Assembly: GCA_002774315.1 (NCBI GenBank) | Contig: PEYP01000145.1 | Span: 1-5,249 of the forward strand | Direction: 5' to 3' | Origin: Candidatus Stahliibacteriota bacterium CG08_land_8_20_14_0_20_40_26 | Lineage (GTDB): Bacteria > Hydrothermota > UBA3073 | DNA: 5,249 bases | In this document: piece after piece, positions 1 to 5,221 of the stretch | Layout: the number at the start of each line of letters is the position of its first letter | Numbering within the stretch: the stretch's first letter is position 1 | The notes under the pieces: model-generated | What the model was told of the DNA's origin: nothing | The model's database searches: none | What the model saw: the letters and a program-made list of their open reading frames with translations, nothing else | Made by a program: the position numbers and the translations under genes

Positions 1-650
1 TCTGATGTTGCTATCCATAATGTATCTTTTAAAAGTTCAACCGCGTTTACACTGCCAATTTCGGTAATATTACTCCATGCGGAAGTGTTCCCAATGTTTG
101 ACAATGCGACTATTCCTATTCCTTCGTTTGTACATATCCATAGTGAATCTTTGAGATGCTCTATACGGTTCACGATATTTCCTGGATGAGATGCAATAGT
201 CTCCATCTTCTTTGTTTCATTCATTGGATTGGTGTCTTTTATATCCCACAATCTTAATCCATCATCTGTTCCAACAAGTACTGTGTCTGATAAGATATTT
301 ATACAGAGTAGTCCCTCTGGTAACCCATACCACGCACCGCTCAATTTCTTCCATCTGCCATCTGGAGATAGAATTGATATCCCCTTATTATGACATACAA
401 ACCAGAGATTGTCATACTTATCATGGATGATGTCTCTCACATCATTTCCAGCAAGCCCGTTACCTGTTGAGATTCTGTCAAAACTACCCGTCGCTGTGTC
501 AAATATTGCCACTCCCCCACTCGTTGCACAGTATATCCTATCGTCATATTGATATAATCTGTATATGTGAGTTGAGTTAAGAAAACTCTCTATCTCTCCA
601 CTATACGGGGTAGATGAAATTAATAATGATATGGCGAGAATTATTTTCAT
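1..650 (-). CDS. Secreted beta-propeller protein, N-terminal part (Reg_prop/WD-like repeats), runs off left edge
   Basis: Reading the minus strand from the ATG at 650-648 gives 216 codons without a stop to the window edge, so the C-terminus is missing. The first ~17 residues (MKIILAISLLISSTPYS) look like a short signal peptide, suggesting export. The rest shows blade-like repeats of the form 'D-x-L-W-I-x-T-x-x-G-I-x-I': around residues 37-51 (DRIYCATSGGVAIFD), 79-96 (NLWFVCHNKGISIL), 121-137 (DTVLVGTDDGLRLWDI), 167-182 (KDSLWICTNEGIGIVAL) and 208-216 (KDTLWIATS). GNGLAGNDVRDIIHD at 63-77 resembles the inter-blade motif of two-component-regulator propellers (Reg_prop). Such propellers occur as sensor ectodomains of hybrid histidine kinases and in stand-alone secreted proteins; which applies cannot be told because the C-terminus lies outside. 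AGGA lies 7 bases before the ATG, but the -10 box ends only 12 bases before it. The ligand and exact role are unknown. Confidence 0.85.
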   Translation of the reverse strand, partial: MKIILAISLLISSTPYSGEIESFLNSTHIYRLYQYDDRIYCATSGGVAIFDTATGSFDRISTGNGLAGNDVRDIIHDKYDNLWFVCHNKGISILSPDGRWKKLSGAWYGLPEGLLCINILSDTVLVGTDDGLRLWDIKDTNPMNETKKMETIASHPGNIVNRIEHLKDSLWICTNEGIGIVALSNIGNTSAWSNITEIGSVNAVELLKDTLWIATS

Positions 651-662
651 AAAGGGTTCCTA

Positions 663-690
663 ATTATATCACATATATTGCAAAAGTCAA
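663..690 (-). promoter_or_regulatory. Sigma-70-type promoter for the propeller gene
   Basis: On the minus strand the -35 box TTGACT (690-685) and the perfect -10 box TATAAT (668-663) are separated by 16 bases. The predicted transcription start is near 656-657, only about 6 bases before the ATG at 650, so the leader would be almost absent and the AGGA at 661-658 would fall at or before the 5' end. Confidence 0.75.
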
Positions 691-720
691 GCAAAAAAAC
701 CCCATTTTTTCTTGACTTTT
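682..720. repeat. Inverted repeat joining the two divergent -35 boxes
   Basis: AAAAGTCAAG at 682-691 is the exact reverse complement of CTTGACTTTT at 711-720. Between them an A-run (693-699) faces a T-run (705-710) around a CCCC centre, so the dyad extends inward with one unpaired C at 692. Each outer arm contains one -35 box (TTGACT). Part of the symmetry therefore follows from two like promoters facing apart, but the flanking TTT and the A/T runs extend it beyond the hexamers. It could be an operator controlling both directions, or UP-like A-tracts shared by two promoters. Confidence 0.75.
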
Positions 721-739
721 ATAGGATTTGTGGTATAAT
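712..739 (+). promoter_or_regulatory. Promoter P1 upstream of miaA (extended -10)
   Basis: TTGACT at 712-717 and TATAAT at 734-739 are separated by 16 bases. TG at 731-732 gives an extended -10 (TGGTATAAT). The predicted start is near 746, giving a leader of about 157 bases before miaA. The elements and spacing match those of the opposing promoter for the propeller gene. Confidence 0.8.
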
Positions 740-746
740 AAGATTA

Positions 747-766
747 CCTGTCTACCGATAGGTAGA
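747..766. repeat. Short palindromic repeat, copy 1
   Basis: CCTGTCTACCGATAGGTAGA contains the dyad TCTACC-GATA-GGTAGA (751-766), a 6-bp stem with a 4-base loop. It matches the palindrome at the right edge of the window (5233-5249) at 13 of 17 positions, all differences being transitions, so the two look like members of one intergenic family. It would lie at the very 5' end of the P1 transcript. Confidence 0.6.
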
Positions 767-774
767 GGAGATGG

Positions 775-803
775 TTGACATAGTTAATGGGAAAAGATAT
801 AAA
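775..803 (+). promoter_or_regulatory. Promoter P2 upstream of miaA
   Basis: A consensus -35 box TTGACA (775-780) is followed after the ideal 17 bases by TATAAA (798-803), a 5/6 match to the -10 consensus. The predicted start is near 810, within the left arm of the octamer repeat. P2 lies about 63 bases downstream of P1, so the two would be tandem promoters for the miaA operon. The elements are seen; activity is inferred. Confidence 0.6.
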
Positions 804-806
804 CCA

Positions 807-888
807 TTAAGTTATTAAGTAATTGAGTTATTAGGTTACTTTCAATTGTGTTCTTTAATTACTTAATTACCTAATGACCTAATTACTG
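807..888. repeat. Octamer array with degenerate inverted copy (hairpin-forming leader)
   Basis: Four tandem octamers of the form TTRRGTWA fill 807-838 (TTAAGTTA, then TTAAGTAA at 815, TTGAGTTA at 823, TTAGGTTA at 831). After a 12-base spacer, 851-882 holds four octamers that are the same motif in reverse complement (TTACTTAA at 859, TTACCTAA at 867, TGACCTAA at 875, with a diverged copy at 851), followed by a partial unit at 883-888. The two arms can fold into a long, imperfect, AT-rich stem with several mismatches or G-U pairs. T5 follows at 889-893, so weak attenuation is conceivable. The array ends 14 bases before the miaA start. Confidence 0.8.
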
Positions 889-902
889 TTTTTAATGCGG
901 AC

Positions 903-1781
903 ATGGAAGAGATGAGAACAATTATTGCGGTCGTCGGTCCCACAGGAGCTGGAAAGACAGAGATGGGATTTAAGATCGCTTTGAAACATAATGCTTCCAT
1001 AGTATCTTGTGATGCGAGACAGGTCTACAGATTTATGGACATAGGTACTGCCAAGCCAGACAAGGAGATGCAAAGTATAGTCCCGCATTATATGATAGAC
1101 ATGGTAAATCCTGACGAGATATACACTGCGTACGACTATGCAAGAGACGGAAGAAAGGTAATAGAAAAACTCAAAAAACCCATCATAATTGGAGGATCAG
1201 GGCTCTACTTGAGAGCACTTGCTGATGGACTATTTTCGTTACCAAAAATTGATTCGGCAATAAAAGAAAGGTTATCCTTAAAGAGGATAGAAGAGTTATA
1301 TAACGAGTTGAAAAAGGTTGATTATGAGATCGCGGTGAAACTCCATCCAAATGATAGGGTGAGAATCATGCGGGCAGTTGAGGTATACGAGGCAACAGGT
1401 ACTCCTATCTCTGTATGGAGAAGAGAGAAAGAACCCGCAAACTTCAGTGTAGCGTATATCGGGGTAGAGATAGATAGAAAGAAGCTCTATAGAAGAATAG
1501 AGGAGAGGGTAGACTCTATGATTACCCGTGGATTGGTTGACGAGGTGAAACTTTTGATTGGAAGGTACGGCGAAACAGTTATAGCCCTTTCATCCATAGG
1601 ATACAGTGAAATAGTTTCTTGTTTAAAAGGAGATATTAGCCTTTCAGATGCAATAAATCTTATAAAGAGAAATACAAAAAGATATGCCAGGCGTCAGCTT
1701 ACCTGGTTTCGAAACATCAAAAATATAGTGTGGTTACCACCTGATAAAATAGAGGAGACAGTGCACTATGCGCTTTTTTAA
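903..1781 (+). CDS. miaA: tRNA dimethylallyltransferase (tRNA A37 isopentenyltransferase)
   Basis: This enzyme transfers a dimethylallyl group from DMAPP to N6 of adenosine 37 in tRNAs that read UNN codons, in the cytoplasm. At 292 residues it is close to the usual family length (~300). Visible motifs: P-loop GPTGAGKT (12-19); DARQVYRFMDIGTAKP (37-52), with the presumed catalytic Asp37; HYMIDMVNPDE (62-72); GGSGLY (97-102), where the family's usual Thr is Ser99; NDRVRIMRAVEVYEATGTP (150-168) and KRYARRQLTWFR (259-270) of the tRNA-binding part. The start is uncertain: ATG 903 and ATG 912 (Met4) both retain the P-loop, and neither has a good Shine-Dalgarno site. The 3' end overlaps rodA by 14 bases, implying translational coupling. 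Upstream lie tandem promoters and a repeat-rich leader. Confidence 0.97.
   Translation: MEEMRTIIAVVGPTGAGKTEMGFKIALKHNASIVSCDARQVYRFMDIGTAKPDKEMQSIVPHYMIDMVNPDEIYTAYDYARDGRKVIEKLKKPIIIGGSGLYLRALADGLFSLPKIDSAIKERLSLKRIEELYNELKKVDYEIAVKLHPNDRVRIMRAVEVYEATGTPISVWRREKEPANFSVAYIGVEIDRKKLYRRIEERVDSMITRGLVDEVKLLIGRYGETVIALSSIGYSEIVSCLKGDISLSDAINLIKRNTKRYARRQLTWFRNIKNIVWLPPDKIEETVHYALF
1753..1757 (+). promoter_or_regulatory. Ribosome binding site for rodA
   Basis: AGGAG (within AGAGGAGA) lies 10 bases before the ATG at 1768 and inside the end of miaA. It supports this start and the overlapping arrangement. Confidence 0.75.
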
Positions 1782-2964
1782 GGATTTTGATTTTATTTTC
1801 CTTGCCCTCGTTCTCTTTGTAGTTTTTCTTGGACTTCTTACACTTTACTCTGCGAGTTACAATGAGAATGGAGAGGCATTCAAGAGGCAGATTATATGGG
1901 TGGCGATTGGACTTGTTATTCTGTTTTTGTTCTCCCGTATCCCATTCCGCTTCTGGCAGAGTATTGCGCCATTTCTATATGTATTTTCCGTTATTCTGCT
2001 TATAGCAGTTCTTTTTGCAGGCAAGGACGTAAAGAGATGGATAAGCCTTGGGCCCATTTCATTCCAACCTTCAGAATTTGCAAAGGTTTCAACAGTGCTT
2101 TTTATGTCTGATATTCTATCTATAAGGAAATTTGAACTTAAACGTCTCCGCTCATTCCTTGTTCCGTTTTTTATCTGTTTTGTGCCTTTTACTTTGGTTT
2201 TCATTGAGCCCGACCTTGGCACATCCCTTGTGTTTCTTTTTGTCTTCCTTACACTTGCGTTTTACAAGGGAACAAGACCCATATATATACTCTTTCTTAT
2301 TTCTCCTTTTGTCTCCCTCCTGGCAGCATTTTACTGGGGTATATGGATAGTATGGCTTGTTTTTCTTCTTGCTGTAATATACTGGGGAAGAGTCCCTATG
2401 AACGAAGGGATTTTCGTCTTTATCATTAATGTGGCTATCGGGCTTCTCAACCCATTGGTATGGCAGGCACTTTTACCCTATCAAAAGGCAAGATTAACGG
2501 TTTTTCTCTCGCCGAGAAGCGACCCAGCTGGTATGGGATGGCAGCTTTTGCAGTCAAAGATAGCGATAGGCTCTGGTGGTCTCTTCGGAAAGGGATTTCT
2601 GAAGGGCACACAAAAGGGACTTGCCTTCCTGCCGCAGAAACATACTGACTTTGCGTTTTCATCGTTTGCGGAAGAGTTCGGATTTATTGGGGCGATTATT
2701 CTTTTTTCTGCCTTTATTCTCATAGTACTGAGGGGCATAAAAATTGCTAGAGAATCAAGGAATCAATTTGCCTCGCTCTTTGCATTTGGGCTTGTGTCAA
2801 TAGTATTGTTTCAGGGGGTTATAAATACTGGTATGACGATGGGTATATTTCCTGTTGTGGGAATGCCCTTTCCTCTCCTTTCGTATGGTGGTTCATCTAC
2901 ACTTGTATTTCTTGGAATAGCAGGGCTCATCCTCGGGATCGGAAGGCAAAGATATCAGTATTGA
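1768..2964 (+). CDS. rodA: SEDS-family peptidoglycan glycosyltransferase RodA
   Basis: RodA is an integral membrane enzyme that polymerises lipid II into glycan strands during cell elongation, normally with a class B PBP (PBP2) and the MreB system. The 398-residue product is very hydrophobic, with about ten membrane segments starting near residue 9. SEDS signatures in order: RWISLGPISFQPSEFAK (90-106), EPDLGTS (147-153), LLPYQKARLTVFLSPRSDP (235-253), GSGGLFGKGFLKGTQ (268-282), LPQKHTDFAFSSFAEEFG (288-305) and NTGMTMGIFPVVGMPFP (353-369) followed by LLSYGGSS. Asp294 in HTDF is the expected catalytic aspartate. The GTQ...LPxxHTDF form and the two long loops favour RodA over FtsW or SpoVE. It is slightly longer than E. 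coli RodA (370). No PBP2 or mre gene is adjacent; it sits between a tRNA modification gene and a channel gene. Confidence 0.95.
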   Translation: MRFFKDFDFIFLALVLFVVFLGLLTLYSASYNENGEAFKRQIIWVAIGLVILFLFSRIPFRFWQSIAPFLYVFSVILLIAVLFAGKDVKRWISLGPISFQPSEFAKVSTVLFMSDILSIRKFELKRLRSFLVPFFICFVPFTLVFIEPDLGTSLVFLFVFLTLAFYKGTRPIYILFLISPFVSLLAAFYWGIWIVWLVFLLAVIYWGRVPMNEGIFVFIINVAIGLLNPLVWQALLPYQKARLTVFLSPRSDPAGMGWQLLQSKIAIGSGGLFGKGFLKGTQKGLAFLPQKHTDFAFSSFAEEFGFIGAIILFSAFILIVLRGIKIARESRNQFASLFAFGLVSIVLFQGVINTGMTMGIFPVVGMPFPLLSYGGSSTLVFLGIAGLILGIGRQRYQY

Positions 2965-3006
2965 AGCTCTATGTATCAAATTTTCTGCAATAACCGGTAT
3001 CGTTAT

Positions 3007-3014
3007 GGAGGTGA
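3007..3014 (+). promoter_or_regulatory. Strong ribosome binding site for the MscS-family gene
   Basis: GGAGGTGA is an exact 8-base complement of the usual 16S rRNA 3' end, with its GGAGG core 6 bases before the ATG at 3018. It fixes the start and shows that this organism uses canonical Shine-Dalgarno initiation for at least some genes. Confidence 0.85.
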
Positions 3015-3017
3015 AAT

Positions 3018-3878
3018 ATGATTGAGTGGCTCAGGACATCAGGAATAAGGATAGTCGGGATAGCAATCTTCGGGTTTGTCCTCGACAGGATTCTTCGTTT
3101 CTTCCTTGCAAAGATAGGAAGAAGTAAGAAAGGTAAGGAGCTCGAGGAGATAGAGAAGAGGATGAAGACTGTGATAGGCACATTGCAGACCATTGGTGAT
3201 ATTATGATAATAGTTGTATGCGGTGCCATGATTGCAAGAGAGCTCGGGGTTGATATTGGTCCTCTGCTCGCATCATTGGGTGTTATTGGTTTAGCGGTAG
3301 GTTTTGGGGCACAGGCCCTTATAAGAGATGTTCTAAATGGTTTTTTTATAGTGTTTGAAGATCAGTTTAGGGTCGGAGATGTAATAAACATTGGTGATAA
3401 GGGAGGGATTGTGGAGAAATTAGGATTGCGCACTACTGTTATAAGGAGTGCAGATGGCTCGGTGATCACAATCCCAAACAGTGAGATAAAGGTTGTCTCA
3501 AATCTCACAAAAAAATGGGCAAGGGCAGTCATAAAGATAGGAATTGCATATAAGGAAGACCTCAATAGGGTTTTGGAAATACTGAATGGGATAGCCGAGG
3601 ATATTATGCATCATCCCGAGGTGGGTGATTTTATACTGGAGAAGCCGGATATACTTGGAGTGGACGCAATCGCTGAGTCGTCAATAGATATACTTATATG
3701 GATAAAGACAAAGCCACTCAAACAATGGGTAGTGGCAAGAACCTTCAGGAAGATTGTAAAGGAGACATTTGACAGAGAAGAAATAGAGATTCCATTTCCT
3801 TACAAGACACTCGAGTTCAGCGAGAGAAGCGAGGAGTTCCTCAAGGGACTGTTCAGTAAAATATCAAAAAGCAAATAG
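3018..3878 (+). CDS. Small-conductance mechanosensitive channel, MscS family
   Basis: MscS channels are homoheptamers of the inner membrane that open under tension and release solutes on hypo-osmotic shock. The 286-residue product has the minimal three-helix plan: TM1 ~10-31, a charged linker (KKGKELEEIEKRMK, 37-50), TM2 ~55-75 and pore-lining TM3 ~82-115. TM3 reads ASLGVIGLAVGFGAQ (85-99), then ALIRDVLNGFFIVFEDQFRV (100-119) and GDVI, the family signature. The cytoplasmic beta domain follows with LRTTVIRSADGSVITIPNSE (137-156) and an alpha/beta C-terminal domain to ~265. Aligned to E. coli MscS, the two pore-seal leucines are Leu92 and Phe96, and the hinge Gly113 is Ala100; the GFGAQ form is common in three-helix relatives such as YkuT. 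It begins 53 bases after rodA with a strong ribosome site, so it is probably the third gene of the miaA-rodA transcript. Paralogue assignment is not possible from sequence alone. Confidence 0.93.
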   Translation: MIEWLRTSGIRIVGIAIFGFVLDRILRFFLAKIGRSKKGKELEEIEKRMKTVIGTLQTIGDIMIIVVCGAMIARELGVDIGPLLASLGVIGLAVGFGAQALIRDVLNGFFIVFEDQFRVGDVINIGDKGGIVEKLGLRTTVIRSADGSVITIPNSEIKVVSNLTKKWARAVIKIGIAYKEDLNRVLEILNGIAEDIMHHPEVGDFILEKPDILGVDAIAESSIDILIWIKTKPLKQWVVARTFRKIVKETFDREEIEIPFPYKTLEFSERSEEFLKGLFSKISKSK

Positions 3879-3906
3879 CAAAGATCAAAATAAGCTGCAG
3901 GTTGTA

Positions 3907-3934
3907 TAGTTGGTTAGTTAGTTGGTTAGTTTGT
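3907..3934. repeat. Tandem duplication TAGTTGGTTAGT x2 in the mscS-der gap
   Basis: TAGTTGGTTAGT occurs twice head to tail and perfectly (3907-3918 and 3919-3930), and the 4-base periodicity (T-N-G-T) continues through TTGT at 3931-3934. The unit is made of TNGT tetramers and, like the octamer array upstream of miaA, is rich in GTTA. It lies in an otherwise featureless 102-base gap with no convincing Rho-independent terminator. Confidence 0.75.
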
Positions 3935-3958
3935 GGTTCTGGCAGGTGGTTTTCAATA

Positions 3959-3974
3959 TATAATTTAATATAAT
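3959..3974 (+). promoter_or_regulatory. Two -10 boxes immediately upstream of der; possible leaderless promoter
   Basis: Perfect TATAAT hexamers occur at 3959-3964 and 3969-3974. The second ends 6 bases before the der ATG (3981), so its predicted start coincides with the A of the start codon. No good -35 box is present: the best near 3947 matches only 2 of 6. No Shine-Dalgarno sequence is visible in the AT-rich stretch 3951-3980. AT-richness alone can produce such hexamers, so activity is inferred. Confidence 0.45.
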
Positions 3975-3980
3975 TAAACT

Positions 3981-5195
3981 ATGGTGGTCATCACTGGAAG
4001 AGAGAATGTTGGTAAATCAACACTCCTCAATCGTATTATGAGGAAGAATGTCGCTGTCGTGGGTAAGACGCCCGGAATAACCAGAGACTTTGTAGAGAAA
4101 TGGATTGAAAGAGACGGTAAGACATTTAAGGTGGTTGATACAGGTGGAATTTTCCCCTGCAAAACGGGGATAAAAAAGAAGGTTCAAGAGAAAGTACAGG
4201 AGGTGCTGAACAATGCCTCCATAATTCTGTTTATAGTAGATGTAAAGGATGGTGTTACACCATTCGATGAAGATGTTGCTGTTGCCTTAAGAAAACTCGG
4301 AAGATCTATATGGCTTGTTGTGAACAAAGTGGATACAGAGAAGAGACTTTTTGCTGCTCAAAACTTTCATGTTCTCGGATTTGATAAATTGTATCCTATT
4401 TCTGCCTTAAAGGGTTACGGGGTTGAACAGCTTGTGGACGATATTGTGAAAGAAGTCCCTTCCTCTCCCTCTATTTGTGCCTCTCTTCCTGTCATCTCCA
4501 TAATGGGTAGACCGAATGTTGGTAAGTCTACTTATATAAATACACTCCTGGGAAAGGAGAGAATGATTGTTGACGAATCACCCGGGACCACAATAGATGT
4601 ATGCGATGTTACTATAAGATTTCATGGAAGAGAACTTATTCTGGCAGATACCCCTGGATTAAAAAAAGGACAAAAGGTTAAAACTGATGTGGAAAAGGGT
4701 GCAACTGCACTTACGATCTCAAATACGAAGAGAATTGATGTTGGAATAGTTATGATAGAATCAAATGCACCTTTAACAAAAGAAGATAAGAGGATTATTC
4801 AGCTTCTCTTCAGGAGAGGAAAAGGGGTTGTGATAGCAGCAAATAAAAGTGATCTGGGTAGATATTTCCTCGGGCACAGTGTTAGTTTTGCATCACATAT
4901 CCCCATCATATATATGTCTGCACTTTTGGGAAGAGATATAAATGTGCCGTTAAAGGAGGCACTCAGGATATACGATGAGAGAAAAAAAAGGGTGACCGCG
5001 GATGGACTTGATATCCTAAGGAGTGAGATGCAACATGTGAGACTTTCTGGCCTCCGTCAGGTATCAATATCTCCTCCTTGCTTTAGAGTAACTACTCGCA
5101 GAAGACTGAAAAATAGCGATCTGAGTTATATTGAGAAGTGCATAAGAAATAAATTTGGATTTCGTGGAGTACCCATAGAGTTTGAGCAGAAGTAA
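3981..5195 (+). CDS. der: Ribosome assembly GTPase Der (EngA), divergent
   Basis: Der is an essential tandem GTPase that binds the 50S subunit during late ribosome maturation. The 404-residue product has both G domains and the C-terminal KH-like domain. GD1: G1 GRENVGKS (6-13), G2 PGITRD (31-36), G3 DTGG (53-56), G4 NKVD (115-118), G5 SAL (141-143). GD2: G1 GRPNVGKS (176-183), G2 PGTTID (201-206), G3 DTPGL (223-227), G4 NKSD (288-291), G5 SAL (313-315). The KH-like domain spans ~335-404, with SPPCFRV at 364-370 and FGFRGVPIEF at 392-401. Oddities: Pro is replaced by Glu in the first P-loop, G4 of GD2 is NKSD rather than the usual NKWD, and the protein is short for the family (usually ~430-490). 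An in-frame TAA at 3975 forbids a start upstream of ATG 3981, so the N-terminus has only five residues before G1. No Shine-Dalgarno site precedes it. It is co-oriented with mscS, 102 bases downstream. Confidence 0.95.
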   Translation: MVVITGRENVGKSTLLNRIMRKNVAVVGKTPGITRDFVEKWIERDGKTFKVVDTGGIFPCKTGIKKKVQEKVQEVLNNASIILFIVDVKDGVTPFDEDVAVALRKLGRSIWLVVNKVDTEKRLFAAQNFHVLGFDKLYPISALKGYGVEQLVDDIVKEVPSSPSICASLPVISIMGRPNVGKSTYINTLLGKERMIVDESPGTTIDVCDVTIRFHGRELILADTPGLKKGQKVKTDVEKGATALTISNTKRIDVGIVMIESNAPLTKEDKRIIQLLFRRGKGVVIAANKSDLGRYFLGHSVSFASHIPIIYMSALLGRDINVPLKEALRIYDERKKRVTADGLDILRSEMQHVRLSGLRQVSISPPCFRVTTRRRLKNSDLSYIEKCIRNKFGFRGVPIEFEQK

Positions 5196-5221
5196 TTATC
5201 CCAAAATATGTATAAACCACA

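Noticed and set aside
212..430. Plus-strand 72-codon open frame
   Set aside because: It lies opposite the propeller gene, whose protein shows clear repeats and a signal peptide; the plus-strand translation has no domain-like pattern and no ribosome site.
682..720. Bidirectional Rho-independent terminator
   Set aside because: The dyad has arms ending in T-runs, but it lies between two divergent gene starts with promoters in its arms, and the stem is AT-rich.
771..818. Possible leader peptide of 15 codons (MVDIVNGKRYKPLSY) in the P1 transcript
   Set aside because: The GAGGAG before it directly abuts the ATG with no spacer, it overlaps P2, and it shows no codons suggestive of attenuation control.
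807..888. CRISPR-like array
   Set aside because: The units are 8 bases, contiguous and without spacers, and the second half is inverted.
1857..2222. Minus-strand 121-codon open frame inside rodA
   Set aside because: Antisense shadow of a well-conserved membrane protein gene; low-complexity translation and no ribosome site.
1768..2964. FtsW rather than RodA
   Set aside because: The GTQ...LPxxHTDF spacing, the LLPYQKARL segment and the absence of neighbouring mur/fts genes favour RodA.
2965..3017. Separate promoter for the channel gene
   Set aside because: No hexamer pair with acceptable spacing is visible in the 53-base gap; read-through from rodA explains expression.
2969..3229. Minus-strand 86-codon open frame across the start of the channel gene
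   Set aside because: Antisense to the conserved MscS coding sequence; its hydrophobic stretch is the complement of TM-coding codons.
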